NCBI RefSeq assembly: GCF_001570725.1
Contig: NZ_BCNV01000001.1
Coordinates: 372,001-436,000, forward strand
Direction of reading: 5' to 3'
Length of the DNA: 64,000 nt
Source: Paenibacillus amylolyticus
Lineage (GTDB): Bacteria > Bacillota > Bacilli > Paenibacillales > Paenibacillaceae
In this document: in pieces, positions 36,351-45,716 of the stretch
Position numbering within the stretch: the first letter of the stretch is position 1
How the letters are laid out: each line of letters starts with the position of its first letter
Translations under genes and position numbers: made by a program
The notes under the pieces: model-generated
What the model was told of the DNA's origin: nothing
What the model saw: only the letters and a program-made list of their open reading frames with translations
Database searches by the model: none

Positions 36351-36463
36351 GTTGCACCTCTTTTGTTCGATATGAAATCAATCGTTTCTCCCCATTATAC
36401 TACGAACAGGAGTCGATACCGAAAAATGGCATCAAACGAGCTACACTCAGGGGAAAAGACCAT

Positions 36464-36489
36464 AAAAAAAGCAGCCATCGCGGGCTGCT
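36464..36489 (-). terminator. Terminator of flgB
   Basis: On the - strand GCAGCC and GGCTGC arms form a short GC hairpin running into TTTTTTT. It lies 10 nt after the flgB stop. Confidence 0.85.
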
Positions 36490-36498
36490 GTACATTCA

Positions 36499-36927
36499 TT
36501 ATTTCAAATCATTCAGTAAATTTTTCATTTTTTTGTAGTGTCCACTGACCCGATCGACCATGTAGTTATACATGAGCTGATTCTCCGAAAGATTCGCCAT
36601 TTCCTTGTCAATGTCAACGTTATTGTTGTTATTATTCATGGCTGTGTCGTTGTTCTCGACAATTCGGTACTGTACGATGGAAGAATTGGGATCACTGATA
36701 GGAAAGTGTTTGTCATGAGTCCGTTTCATGGCGAGCTGATCTGTTTTGCCATTTTCAACGATACGTCTAAGCTCTTCCTGAAACTCTACCGTTTTCTTTT
36801 TGTAGTTAGGCGTGTCTGCATTGGCAATGTTATTGGTGATGGCATTGTGTTGTGCAGTCAGTGCTTGTAACAGTGATTCATTACGTCTTGTCGTATTCGT
36901 TTCGATCACGGGCTCAGTCTCCTTCAC
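36499..36927 (-). CDS. flgB: Flagellar basal-body rod protein FlgB (orphan copy)
   Basis: The 142-residue protein has the FlgB N-terminal signature ALTAQHNAITNNIANADTPNYKKKTVEFQEEL and a C-terminal helix (ENQLMYNYMVDRVSGHYKKM) that would pack in the rod. A poly-Asn tract (NNNNNN, about 97-102) is unusual. FlgB forms the proximal rod of the flagellum. Here it stands alone with its own terminator, far from flgC, fliE or other fla genes within the window, so it is an extra or relocated copy. Confidence 0.85.
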   Translation of the reverse strand: MKETEPVIETNTTRRNESLLQALTAQHNAITNNIANADTPNYKKKTVEFQEELRRIVENGKTDQLAMKRTHDKHFPISDPNSSIVQYRIVENNDTAMNNNNNNVDIDKEMANLSENQLMYNYMVDRVSGHYKKMKNLLNDLK

Positions 36928-36987
36928 TGTAGATTGATACAGTTACTTCTATAATAAGAAATAAAGTTGCACACTGTCAACATAACA

Positions 36988-37056
36988 AAGAAAAAGACAA
37001 GCCCATGCCGGAGGTCCCCTGAATAAAAGAACCCTGCCTTCATGATAACTTGTCTT
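36988..37056 (-). terminator. Terminator of speD
   Basis: AAGACAAG (36994-37001) pairs with CTTGTCTT (37049-37056), with further inner pairing. On the - strand it ends in a T-rich tract. Confidence 0.65.
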
Positions 37057-37093
37057 AGACTTTGCCCTCATGGATCAGCCATTGAACAGCCTC

Positions 37094-37909
37094 TTAAGAG
37101 GGGCGATTGATGTTTTTGCCGTAATAGATCTCATCCATCTCCAGTTTCAGCCACTCGGTAATTTCCTGTTGTTCCTTCTTGCTCAGCTTATCCTTGGTGT
37201 ACCCAAACAGATAATTGTCGAGATCGAATTCCCTCAGTTTACACTTGGTATGAAAAATGTTTTCCTGATAGACGTTCACGTCAATCATATCGAAGCTGCT
37301 CTTGATCTCGTCCGGAATATAATTCTGAATCGAGCCGATCTCATGGTCAATGAACAGCTTGCGACCGCTCGTATCCCGCGTGAAACCACGTACCCGGTAA
37401 TCCATCGTCATAATGTCCGTATCAAAGGAATGGATCAGATAATTCAGCGCCTTAAGCGGTGAGATCTCACCGCAAGTGGAGACATCGATGTCCGCACGGA
37501 AGGTGCTGATGCCTTCACTGGGGTGGAACTCAGGATAGGTGTGTACGGTGATATGGCTTTTATCCAGCTGCATAACGACGTTATCTGGCAGAGGGCCGGG
37601 AGATTCATCGAGTGATTCCTCGGGGATCTCCACGATTGGACCTTCCGAGACCAGCATCGTCACACTCGCACCTTGAGGCACGTAATCCTGCTGCGCAACA
37701 TTTAACACATGAGCCCCAATGATATCGGAGACGTTGTTCAGAATTTTACTCAGCCGGGCGGCGTTATACTGCTCATCAATATATTCAATGTAAGCTTCGC
37801 GTTCGTCTTTGGTTTTGGTATAACAAATATCATACATATTGAAGCTGAGCGACTTGGTCAGGTTGTTAAATCCATGCAGTTGAATGCGCTGCTCTGGCGT
37901 AATTGTCAT
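37094..37909 (-). CDS. speD: S-adenosylmethionine decarboxylase proenzyme (long bacterial type)
   Basis: SpeD makes decarboxylated SAM, the aminopropyl donor for spermidine. The 271-residue protein is the longer E. coli-like type rather than the short Bacillus SpeH type. The self-cleavage Ser that becomes the pyruvoyl group is in [13 protein letters not shown] (about residue 116), and [20 protein letters not shown] follows. The ATG at 37909 has AGGGGA 9 nt upstream, so a start 30 nt upstream is disfavoured. speE is not adjacent. Confidence 0.92.
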   Translation of the reverse strand: MTITPEQRIQLHGFNNLTKSLSFNMYDICYTKTKDEREAYIEYIDEQYNAARLSKILNNVSDIIGAHVLNVAQQDYVPQGASVTMLVSEGPIVEIPEESLDESPGPLPDNVVMQLDKSHITVHTYPEFHPSEGISTFRADIDVSTCGEISPLKALNYLIHSFDTDIMTMDYRVRGFTRDTSGRKLFIDHEIGSIQNYIPDEIKSSFDMIDVNVYQENIFHTKCKLREFDLDNYLFGYTKDKLSKKEQQEITEWLKLEMDEIYYGKNINRPS

Positions 37910-38066
37910 GGTTGCAGTTCCCCTTATCCCATACGACATATCATCGCAGTTATAATACTACTTATACCCAACCTGCCTCGAAAAAAAACATATGTACGTC
38001 ATTCAAAATACGTTTACCCTCTGATAAAAGCTATGCATGAATGGACATCAGATGATCAACATTTTT

Positions 38067-38645
38067 TCAAAATGAAGAATCGTCGAATTCGGCAATATCG
38101 TTCATGCGCTCATCCTCAGCGACCGATTGGATATCCTCCGAAGTGACGCTAATGATCGTATAGTCCTCATTCTGCTGTTTCTTCACGGCTTTTTCCTTGA
38201 TAAAACGGGGACTGCCTTCCCCGGCATCTTCATCATATACGAGCAGAAGCCCGTCGCTTTTGCGCAGCAACAGGTCATCCCGTGCAGTGAACTGCCACGG
38301 CCCGATATAAGGTTGATTGCTAATCGCACCGTAATAGTCCACACCCGAGAGGATGGAACGGTAATACTCCTGCTTGTCTTCTTTCCATTGTTCCTCCGGG
38401 TTCTGAAAGGCGGTGATGATCGACAGCTTCAGATGTGGATACGTCTCCTTCAGATCAATCACCACTTCGCAGGCCCACAGGTCCACACCGTATTGTCCTG
38501 GCGTCAGCACCCATTCCAGACCATCCTCGACAAGGGGAGTGAGGCGGGAGGAGATGGCCTTTTTGATAAAAGGAATACCTTCATGCTTCTGTCCAAAAAT
38601 CTGCAATTCATGTGCCCGGTATCCGGTGATTAACAGGTTTTTCAG
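38067..38645 (-). CDS. ypsA: YpsA-like SLOG-fold protein (DUF1273), probable CTG start
   Basis: YpsA proteins have a SLOG/Rossmann-like fold and are linked to division and oxidative stress in Bacillus. This copy reads LKNLLITGYRAHELQIFGQK from a CTG at 38645, which matches the usual start of the family. Its Shine-Dalgarno GGAGG lies 8 nt upstream. No ATG, GTG or TTG lies at that position, and the next TTG (38606) would remove the nucleotide-binding TGYRAHE segment. Later features are LTPGQYGVDLWACEV and FTARDDLLLRKSDGLLLVYD. Length is about 192 residues, normal for the family. Confidence 0.85.
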   Translation of the reverse strand: MKNLLITGYRAHELQIFGQKHEGIPFIKKAISSRLTPLVEDGLEWVLTPGQYGVDLWACEVVIDLKETYPHLKLSIITAFQNPEEQWKEDKQEYYRSILSGVDYYGAISNQPYIGPWQFTARDDLLLRKSDGLLLVYDEDAGEGSPRFIKEKAVKKQQNEDYTIISVTSEDIQSVAEDERMNDIAEFDDSSF

Positions 38646-38696
38646 TGTCCGTTCCTCCTTTCAGACGTGATCAATCGATTCTATATCAATATGCAG

Positions 38697-39845
38697 TTAT
38701 TTCGCGGGTGGAGCATCTGCACGGAACGGATACAGGAATGGCTTTGGAATATCCGTCTCGAATGACATCAGTTCATCGGTTGTGGGATGAATAAATGAGA
38801 GTAAACGTGCATGAAGTCCGAGACGGCCGAGGTCTCTTGTGCGTGCGCCGTATTTTCTGTCACCGGCAATTGGATGTCCGAGATCTTCCATGTGCACACG
38901 AATCTGATTTTTACGCCCTGTCTCCAGACGCACTTCCAGCAGGGAGAACTCCCGGTTCGACTTCAGACGTTTATAGTGTGTAATCGCATGTTGTCCGTCA
39001 TTCGGACGCGAGCTGGAGTACATTTTCAGCGTTTTGGTTTCCTTCAGCCAGGAAGAAATGGTTCCTTCTTCTTTGGCTACTGTTCCTTCAACAAGGGCAA
39101 CGTAGACGCGGTCCTGCACGTTTTCCTTCCAGTTGTTCTGCAGCTTCTGTTGTACCTCTTCACTCTTGGCAAACATCATGACACCCGAAGTATCCCGATC
39201 CAGACGATGGACGACAAAAATCCGGTTCAGTGGATTGGTGCGGCGCACATGCTCTGTTAGTTGGCGATAAGCCGTCAGGTCATCTGTCTTGTCAGCGGCA
39301 ATGGACAACAGTCCAGCTTCCTTACGGATCACAATGATATCATCGTCTTCATGCAAAATGTTAATACCCGTCAAGGAGGGAGCAGCGACTGCACCTTCTT
39401 TTCTAATATATACAATCTGGCCTGGCGTCAGAGCCTCATTAAACTTGGTTACGACTTTCTGATCCACGGATACCTGTCCGCGACCCAAAATGGATTTTAC
39501 CGCATTACGTCCCGATTTCAGATGTTGCAGCAAGAAATTCAGCAATTCATCCGGTTCGGTCACTTTGTACTGGCGTGGTGGTTCCTGCTTGCGATAATAG
39601 GAATTGCCCGGGCGTTTAGAAGCACTGGCGTTTTTGGATTTGTTGCCTCCGGCTTTCTTGGGAGCGGCCGACGATTTCGCGGCTAATGGCTTCTTGTTCT
39701 CCTCCGTATTGCGTGATGCGGAAGCACCTGATGTTTTTGCAGATGAGAAGCTAGACTTGCCGGAACGTGCTGTGGATGAACCAGCATATGATTTTCCCTT
39801 GGCCGAGCCCGATGTTTTGCCCGTTGGACGTTTGCGTTTATTCAT
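38697..39845 (-). CDS. RluA-family pseudouridine synthase with a long basic N-terminal extension
   Basis: This enzyme converts uridine to pseudouridine in rRNA or tRNA. The 382-residue protein begins with about 80 residues rich in Lys, Ser, Ala and Gly (low complexity, probably disordered and RNA-binding). An S4-like segment follows (LLNFLLQHLKSGRNAVKSIL), then the RluA core with the catalytic Asp in VVHRLDRDTSGVMMFA and QIRVHMEDLGHPIAGDRKYG. The ATG at 39845 follows GAAGGAG. The exact target site cannot be deduced. Confidence 0.92.
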   Translation of the reverse strand: MNKRKRPTGKTSGSAKGKSYAGSSTARSGKSSFSSAKTSGASASRNTEENKKPLAAKSSAAPKKAGGNKSKNASASKRPGNSYYRKQEPPRQYKVTEPDELLNFLLQHLKSGRNAVKSILGRGQVSVDQKVVTKFNEALTPGQIVYIRKEGAVAAPSLTGINILHEDDDIIVIRKEAGLLSIAADKTDDLTAYRQLTEHVRRTNPLNRIFVVHRLDRDTSGVMMFAKSEEVQQKLQNNWKENVQDRVYVALVEGTVAKEEGTISSWLKETKTLKMYSSSRPNDGQHAITHYKRLKSNREFSLLEVRLETGRKNQIRVHMEDLGHPIAGDRKYGARTRDLGRLGLHARLLSFIHPTTDELMSFETDIPKPFLYPFRADAPPAK

Positions 39846-40034
39846 GAATAGTAATCTCCTTCTGAACAGCCTGTACCGCTTGTGTGCATACGATCCGTTC
39901 ATTTCGTTATGCAGTTCAATATACCACTAACAGTCGACAAATAAAAATAGGTTCATGGAAACTGCTATACATCCAATCCGAAGAGTTGTGAGATTCATAG
40001 GATATGGTATCCCATAGCATTGGAGGTGTTACTC

Positions 40035-40442
40035 ATGGGCGTGTTTCTCGATATGAGAACTTCGATGAACTCGGGAACCGTAGGACAGCCCGGTTTATCT
40101 TTAGGTCCATCCCCGGAAGCATTCGGCACGATTGGTCTTCAGACCCAGGGCGTGGTGAATCCCATTATTACGTTAAACGGGACGGTAGGCGTTACGGGAG
40201 AACTGGGAGATACCTTTGTGGTGGAGCTGGTACGGGGATTCCTATATGATCCCTTCTATATCATCTACCGTGCTGAAGGTACGATTGGACAGAACGGCGG
40301 TGCCGAATTTCATTCGTTCACAGCGCAGGATCTGTCTGCACCACCAGCACTGGAAAGTGTGTATACTTCGTTTATCTCGGGAGTGTCCACAGCAGTAAGA
40401 ACCGGGCCGGAGATATTATACGGTATTGCAGCAACTGGCTAG
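40035..40442 (+). CDS. Hypothetical glycine-rich beta protein, 135 residues
   Basis: I do not recognise a family. The product is uncharged, rich in Gly, Thr and hydrophobic residues, without Cys, signal peptide or clear membrane helix. Alternating stretches such as GTVGVTGELGDTFVVELV suggest beta-structure, as in small spore-surface or appendage proteins, but there is no direct evidence. GGAGG lies 7 nt before the ATG at 40035. A terminator follows at 40574. Confidence 0.65.
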   Translation: MGVFLDMRTSMNSGTVGQPGLSLGPSPEAFGTIGLQTQGVVNPIITLNGTVGVTGELGDTFVVELVRGFLYDPFYIIYRAEGTIGQNGGAEFHSFTAQDLSAPPALESVYTSFISGVSTAVRTGPEILYGIAATG

Positions 40443-40573
40443 TTGTGAAAGACCTAATGTGAACTGGCAGAGTGCTTTCAGATCGCTTCGCCCAAGGCAG
40501 AGTTCGTTTCATACCCCAGAACCCAGAGGTACAAGGCAACGTAGCGATAGGTTTCAACTAGCGCTCAGCATGA

Positions 40574-40604
40574 AACCCCGGCTCAAGGAGTCGGGGGTTT
40601 TTGT
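40574..40604 (+). terminator. Terminator of the glycine-rich protein gene
   Basis: AACCCCGGCTC pairs with GAGTCGGGGGTT, followed by a T-run. Confidence 0.8.
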
Positions 40605-40665
40605 CATACAAAGCATCTGTACATCTCAATGTAGCTCACTCATCTGAAGGAGATGTCCGTGTGGA

Positions 40666-41376
40666 TTAGTTGGCACGACCCTTCAGAATGATGTTGTTGG
40701 CTTTGCCAAAGTCGATGGCGACTTTACCGGCGAGAGCAGCTGTTCGCTCAGCAAGAATAACCGCGTTGACGCCGCAGGAGAAGAGAGCGACATCAAAGGT
40801 ATCTTGATTCGTCTGAATCCACTCAAGCGTCTCCTGCATCTGATCATAGCTGTCGAAGGGAAGTGCATTCACAAGGTTTAGATGATATGGCTCCCGTTCG
40901 AGCGTGGCACGCAGTGTCTCAATCTCTCGGGTAACGAGTAGCACGCGCTTGCCTGCAAGCATCTGCCAGAAACGCGGATTCTGTGCCAGCTCCCGATTGA
41001 CACAGGCATGACAAGTCAGTGGAGGAGAGATGCCAAAGTGAGCAAACACCATATCGGTCAGGGGTCTTTTGAGATAATCCGGAGCGTTAATGGTGCTGTC
41101 ACCGCGGGGAAGAATGCCGACGATATCGGCCCGTTGCAATGATGCCGCGACTTCATCTCGTAGCTGCGGGTTGGGAAGGCTCAGTCCTTTTTGTCCTAAA
41201 TTGGCTTTGATGGCCCAACGCTCCTGAAGGACCTGTTTTGTGGACCATACGGTTTCTTGAGACATGACGATATTCTCGCCATCGCCGACTCGCACGAGAG
41301 AGAGAGGACGCTGTTCAACAAGCGCCGCTTCAAGCTGATCAAGCACACCTTCCATTTCAAGATAGATCGAATCCAT
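40666..41376 (-). CDS. GT-D fold glycosyltransferase-like protein
   Basis: The 236-residue protein resembles the GT-D fold family (DUF1792 type), whose members extend glycans on serine-rich surface proteins. The N-terminal SLVRVGDGENIVM carries the conserved DGE motif. DIVGILPRGDST and a Rossmann-like C-terminal part (FDVALFSCGVNAVILAERTA) follow. It is divergent from the glycan cluster that starts at 41687 and probably belongs to the same surface-glycosylation function. Confidence 0.75.
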   Translation of the reverse strand: MDSIYLEMEGVLDQLEAALVEQRPLSLVRVGDGENIVMSQETVWSTKQVLQERWAIKANLGQKGLSLPNPQLRDEVAASLQRADIVGILPRGDSTINAPDYLKRPLTDMVFAHFGISPPLTCHACVNRELAQNPRFWQMLAGKRVLLVTREIETLRATLEREPYHLNLVNALPFDSYDQMQETLEWIQTNQDTFDVALFSCGVNAVILAERTAALAGKVAIDFGKANNIILKGRAN

Positions 41377-41479
41377 TCGAGTGGTAGCCCCCTTTGAAAA
41401 TTGAACTGCTCTATTCTATGTTGCGGCGCCAGTAACGATATGTACGTTCGACCCGCAGGGCACCATCTTCAGGTGTATA

Positions 41480-41674
41480 TCAATCTATTTCGTTGAAAGG
41501 TAGTACATCTGTCGTTACCGCTTCTATCAGCGATTCATATGTTATAGAGTGCTGGGTTGGCAAGCGGGATGTTTCTCGTAAGCAATCAGTCAGGTAGAAG
41601 AGGTTTTCGTAGAAGACGGTATCATCACGCTCAAAAAGGTCTGTATCCGGTAAACGGAGTTTGCAGCGTTCATG
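41480..41674 (-). pseudogene. Possible gene fragment in the 310 nt gap 41377-41686
   Basis: The - strand holds an open stretch of about 65 codons with protein-like composition (for example DDTVFYENLFYLTDCLRET), ending at 41480. No start with a ribosome binding site is visible, and the frame runs into the upstream region of the next gene. It may be a leftover of a longer gene or chance. Nothing else is seen in the gap. Confidence 0.25.
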
Positions 41675-41686
41675 AGGAGGAATGTT

Positions 41687-42376
41687 ATGTCCAGGAAAGT
41701 TGTGATTGAGATTAACTTCAACAATTACGGGATGGACCCGCAGCGGTTGACGCGGGAATGGCTGGAGCGTCGGGTGAGCATCTTCCGCACGTTCACATTG
41801 CATTGCCTGAAGGCACAGACGAATCAGGATTTTCTAACTGTGGTGAAGCTATCCAAGGAATCGGGGGACTTGATGCAGGAGATTCTGGCAGGTCAGGAGC
41901 CGCTTCCTTCCAATATTCGTTTTGGAACCAATATTGAGAGTGTGCGTGCCATTCTGGCGTTTGCCAAAGGTGCGGAGCAGCTCTATATTGCCCGTCTGGA
42001 TTCGGATGATCTGTATCATAAGACTTTTGTACAACAGCTCTATGATATTCAGCCACAGCCGCAGACGATGGCCCTAATTAACCAGAACGGATATCTGTGG
42101 GATAGCGTGAATAACGAGATGGCGCCAGCATTTCACCGTTCTCCGCAATTCTATGTCTATTTATATCAAACGGCCGAATATGCAGCGGGGTACCGGGTCA
42201 AGCTTCCGGGTAGAGGTACACATGGCAATGTCATCGAACTGCCGCATGAGCTGCTTGCTCCGCGCAATTATGTCAACATCGTGCATTCCAGTAATACTTC
42301 AGTCAAACGAGTACCGCCCAACGACCGGTTAAACCGGGATGAGATGGCACAGGTATTACGCGACTTTATGATCTGA
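41687..42376 (+). CDS. Glycosyltransferase (putative rhamnosyltransferase family)
   Basis: The 229-residue protein looks like the Rhamno_transf/GT-A group. It has LTREWLERRVSIFRTFTLHC, a substrate segment QDFLTVVKLS and the metal-binding acidic motif ARLDSDDLYHKTF (DxD form). The ATG at 41687 is preceded by GAGGAGG, which lies within the longer open frame, so the upstream ATG is not used. It is the first gene of the glycan cluster and lies 18 nt before the nucleotide-sugar dehydratase. Confidence 0.75.
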   Translation: MSRKVVIEINFNNYGMDPQRLTREWLERRVSIFRTFTLHCLKAQTNQDFLTVVKLSKESGDLMQEILAGQEPLPSNIRFGTNIESVRAILAFAKGAEQLYIARLDSDDLYHKTFVQQLYDIQPQPQTMALINQNGYLWDSVNNEMAPAFHRSPQFYVYLYQTAEYAAGYRVKLPGRGTHGNVIELPHELLAPRNYVNIVHSSNTSVKRVPPNDRLNRDEMAQVLRDFMI

Positions 42377-42394
42377 GTTGGGAGGGATTCATCC

Positions 42395-43384
42395 ATGATT
42401 CAAGGACAAACGATTCTGATTACCGGAGGAACAGGCTCCTGGGGTCAAAAGCTGACCGAGGTGCTGCTGGACCAGAACCCGGCTGAGATTCGCCTTCTGT
42501 CACGTAATGAATACGCCCAGATTGCGATGCAGCGTGAGTTCAACCATGACCCGCGTCTGCGATTCATCATTGGGGATATCCGGGATTATCGGGCAGTGGA
42601 AGATGCGTGCAAAGGCGTGCATGTACTCTTCCATCTGGCTGCGCTGAAGCATGTTCCGGTCTGCGAGGACCAACCTGATGAAGCGTTCAAGACGAATGTG
42701 ATTGGGACGCAGAATATTATTCGGGCTGCGATCCGCATGCAGGTTCCCAAAGTCATTGATGTGTCCACCGATAAGGCGGTAGATCCGATTAACGTATATG
42801 GCATGACGAAGGCTTTGGGTGAAAAAATGATGATCCGTGCCAACTGGCTGAGTGAAAGCACCCGGTTTGTCTGCATCCGCGGCGGCAATGTGCTTGGAAC
42901 CAGCGGCAGTGTCGTGCCTTTGTTTCGTCGCCAGATCGATGAAGGCAAGAGCCCGACTATTACGGACAAAGGCATGACCCGCTTTTTCCTGACGCGTACC
43001 GAAGCCATACATCTACTGCTTAAGGCGGCTGAGGCGGCGGTAGGCGGGGAGACGTTTGTGATGAAAATGAAAGCTTGCAAGATGACGGAACTGGCCTCCG
43101 TCATGTTGGAACAGGCAGGTCGTCCATCCTTCGATTATAAGGTGACAGGCATACGTCCAGGCGAGAAATTGCATGAAGTGCTCATTTCGCCCTATGAAGC
43201 GCCGCGCACGTATCAATACGATGCGCAGTATTATGTTATCCTGCCGGAGCATCAGGACAAGGGACTGACCGATCAGTACAGTAGCCTGCCTCGTGTGAAC
43301 TTCTCCGAGTATCGTTCGGACAGTGCCATGATGAACAAGCCATCGATTGCCCGCTTCTTGCGTGCAGGCGGCTATATCGACTAG
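42395..43384 (+). CDS. Extended SDR nucleotide-sugar dehydratase (UDP-GlcNAc 4,6-dehydratase-like)
   Basis: The 329-residue Rossmann-fold enzyme has the cofactor motif TGGTGSWG, FHLAALKHVPVCEDQP, and DVSTDKAVDPINVYGMTKAL with the YxxxK pair. These are the hallmarks of the CapD/PseB/FlaA1 family that make 4-keto-6-deoxy sugars from UDP-GlcNAc. The C-terminal part with GIRPGEKLHEVLISPYE is also diagnostic. It feeds the sugar pathway of the cluster, together with the dehydrogenase downstream. Confidence 0.9.
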   Translation: MIQGQTILITGGTGSWGQKLTEVLLDQNPAEIRLLSRNEYAQIAMQREFNHDPRLRFIIGDIRDYRAVEDACKGVHVLFHLAALKHVPVCEDQPDEAFKTNVIGTQNIIRAAIRMQVPKVIDVSTDKAVDPINVYGMTKALGEKMMIRANWLSESTRFVCIRGGNVLGTSGSVVPLFRRQIDEGKSPTITDKGMTRFFLTRTEAIHLLLKAAEAAVGGETFVMKMKACKMTELASVMLEQAGRPSFDYKVTGIRPGEKLHEVLISPYEAPRTYQYDAQYYVILPEHQDKGLTDQYSSLPRVNFSEYRSDSAMMNKPSIARFLRAGGYID

Positions 43385-43424
43385 GGCGTGTCTCAAAACT
43401 CGTTTGGAGTTTTCAGATACGCCC
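43384..43424. other. Intergenic hairpin in the glycan cluster
   Basis: GGGCGTGTCT-C-AAAACTC pairs with GAGTTTT-C-AGATACGCCC around GTTTG. It starts at the dehydratase stop codon and has no T-run, so it may stabilise or process the mRNA between the two genes. It also shows that the next gene starts further downstream than the open frame suggests. Confidence 0.6.
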
Positions 43425-43459
43425 ACCGAAGGGAGGTGGAGCGTTTGGAGGTGGAAGGA

Positions 43460-44980
43460 ATGGGAGAGAATCATCAGCACGAGCAGCACGGGGGAAAAGA
43501 AGGGCAGCGGCAACATAATACACTGCAACACATCAATGACCGCTCCCTGAAAGCTGTTGTCGTCGGTCTTGGTTATGTAGGTTTACCCATGGCTGTGGAG
43601 ATGGCACAGGCAGGTTATCAGGTACACGGTATCGATATCGATACCTCCAAGGTAGCCAAGCTGCGTGCCGGGCATTCGTATGTCATCGGTATAGAAGATG
43701 AGGTTGTACAGTCTCTGATGCAGAAAGGTTTGTTCACGGCAAGTACCGATTATGCAGTGATTGCGCAAGCCAATGTCATTGTCATCTGTGTGCCAACTCC
43801 GCTGACTGCTGAGCATCAACCGGATATCTCGTATATCTCGGCGGCGGTGGATGGCATGACTCCGTATTTGCAGGAAGGCAGCCTAGTTATTCTGGAAAGC
43901 ACGACCTATCCGGGCACGACGGAAGAACGCGTGAAACAACCGATTGAAGCGGCAAACGGCTGGCGAGCTGGAGAACAGTTCTACGTCTGTTATTCTCCAG
44001 AGCGGGTAGATCCGGGCAGTGTGAATTATGGAGTGAAAAATACCCCGAAGATTATTGGTGGCTCCACACCCGCCTGTCTGAATTATGGTAAACAGTTCTA
44101 CGGCTCGTTTCTCAACGAGGTTGTTCCGGTCAGTTCAACGACGGTAGCAGAGACGGCAAAGTTGTTCGAAAATACATTTCGTAGTGTGAACATTGCACTG
44201 GTGAATGAGTTGACTCCTGCTTGTGAACAGATGGGGGTAAACATCTGGGAGGTGCTGGGTGCGGCGGCCACCAAGCCATTTGGTTACATGCCATTCTATC
44301 CCGGTCCCGGCATCGGCGGACATTGTATTCCAATCGATCCGATCTATCTGTCCTGGGCGGCAAACCGCCAGGGATCGGAGTTGCAATTCATCCAGCTGGC
44401 GGATGCAACCAATCGGCAAATGCCAGAGAAAGTGGTGAAGCGTGCAGGGGAGCTGCTGAAGCAGAATGGTGTATCTATGCGGGGAGCACGTGTTGTACTC
44501 GCGGGTATGGCCTACAAAAAAGACATTGACGACCTGCGCGAATCACCTGCGTTGGACGTTTACCGGCTGCTGAGCGAAGCGGGTGCAGAAGTCGTTTTCA
44601 CCGATCCAATGGTGCCTGTCTTCCGTAAAGATGACGGTACAGTGCTTCACGCTAGTCCGGCGGTGCCGAAATTGTGGGCAGGAGCTGACCTGGTAATCAT
44701 CACCACGGATCATTCGGGATTCGATTATCAGGAGATGGCGGATCATGCGAAGCTGATTTACGATACACGCAATGCAACCGCCGCATGTCACGGGGGAAAT
44801 ATTGTGGTGCTGGGCCAACCTGTTGAGCGTGAGGCGAAGAGAGTTTACGAGCAACAGGAACGAGTAGAAGGGTCCGGGCAAAAAGAGGAAGTCAAGGTGG
44901 CAGTCGAGGGCGCCGTAACTCGCCGTGAAGCTGCGATCGATCCCGACGAGGATCAGGGAGATGCCCATGGCAAATCATGA
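43460..44980 (+). CDS. Nucleotide-sugar dehydrogenase (UDP-GlcNAc/ManNAc 6-dehydrogenase type)
   Basis: This enzyme oxidises the C6 hydroxyl of a UDP-sugar to a carboxylate with two NAD. The 506-residue product has a His/Gln-rich N-terminal 25 residues, the NAD motif VVVGLGYVGLPMAVEMAQAG, the family block ESTTYPGTTEERV, NPLVNELTP-like NIALVNELTPACEQ, and the active-site Cys in GPGIGGHCIPIDPIYL. It resembles the WbpA/WecC group. The ATG at 43460 follows GGAGG by 9 nt, and a TTG at 43445 is an alternative. The charged C-terminal tail of about 45 residues is poorly conserved in kind. Confidence 0.9.
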   Translation: MGENHQHEQHGGKEGQRQHNTLQHINDRSLKAVVVGLGYVGLPMAVEMAQAGYQVHGIDIDTSKVAKLRAGHSYVIGIEDEVVQSLMQKGLFTASTDYAVIAQANVIVICVPTPLTAEHQPDISYISAAVDGMTPYLQEGSLVILESTTYPGTTEERVKQPIEAANGWRAGEQFYVCYSPERVDPGSVNYGVKNTPKIIGGSTPACLNYGKQFYGSFLNEVVPVSSTTVAETAKLFENTFRSVNIALVNELTPACEQMGVNIWEVLGAAATKPFGYMPFYPGPGIGGHCIPIDPIYLSWAANRQGSELQFIQLADATNRQMPEKVVKRAGELLKQNGVSMRGARVVLAGMAYKKDIDDLRESPALDVYRLLSEAGAEVVFTDPMVPVFRKDDGTVLHASPAVPKLWAGADLVIITTDHSGFDYQEMADHAKLIYDTRNATAACHGGNIVVLGQPVEREAKRVYEQQERVEGSGQKEEVKVAVEGAVTRREAAIDPDEDQGDAHGKS

Positions 44981-45716
44981 TCGTGTAAGCGAACGCTATT
45001 ACGGCGAGATTAATTCGGAAGATTCTCATGAAGCGACGAGAACGCGTATCCACTGGATGTGCCGTGAGGCAACAGGCAAACGCATCTTGGACGTCGGGTG
45101 CAGTCAGGGCATTACATCCATTCTGCTGGCACGTGAAGGATTTCGTGTGACCGGTATCGATCTAGAAGAAGAGAGCATCCGATATGCACAAGAAGAGCTT
45201 GCTAAAGAGTCCAGGCCCGTAAGGAACAATGTGGACTTTCGAATGCTGGACATTACGCAATGGAAAGTCAGAACTACTTTTGACACGGTGCTGCTTGGAG
45301 AAGTGCTGGAGCATTTTGCCCATCCGGAGACGTTATTGGTCCAGATTCATCGGCTGTTGCAAGAGGATGGGACGCTGGTTGTAACCGTGCCGTATGGCTA
45401 TCATCCGTTCTATGATCACAAGCAGACGTTCTATGCGGGAAGCCTGGCAATGTGCTTGATGCCGTATTTTGAAGTCTTGAAACTGGAAGTTCATCATAAA
45501 TATCTATGTTGCGTAGCCCGCAGACGGCGAAGAACTCAGGTGCATATGTCACCGACTTTGGATCAACTGATGGAGTGGATGAAGCTGGATCATGCGCATT
45601 TTGCTGAGGTGGAACAACAGCATCTACGGGTAATGAAACAGCGCAAGAAGGCGCTAGACAGTGCGGTGGAGCAGGTGAAACGGTTTCGTCGTCAGGAGAG
45701 TGGGGGCTCTCTTTAA
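44967..45716 (+). CDS. SAM-dependent methyltransferase (UbiG/COQ3-like)
   Basis: The 249-residue class I methyltransferase has motif I ILDVGCSQGITSILLA, an acidic residue ending strand 2 (GIDLEEES) and TVLLGEVLEHFAHPE. A charged C-terminal helix (QQHLRVMKQRKKALDSAVEQ) follows. It overlaps the end of the dehydrogenase gene by 14 nt in another frame, and GGGAG lies 6 nt before the ATG at 44967. It probably methylates a sugar of the glycan. Confidence 0.88.
   Translation: MANHDRVSERYYGEINSEDSHEATRTRIHWMCREATGKRILDVGCSQGITSILLAREGFRVTGIDLEEESIRYAQEELAKESRPVRNNVDFRMLDITQWKVRTTFDTVLLGEVLEHFAHPETLLVQIHRLLQEDGTLVVTVPYGYHPFYDHKQTFYAGSLAMCLMPYFEVLKLEVHHKYLCCVARRRRRTQVHMSPTLDQLMEWMKLDHAHFAEVEQQHLRVMKQRKKALDSAVEQVKRFRRQESGGSL

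Noticed and set aside
43388..43459. Upstream start of the nucleotide-sugar dehydrogenase
   Set aside because: The first codons lie in a perfect hairpin with no ribosome binding site. The GGAGG-preceded starts at 43445 and 43460 are better.
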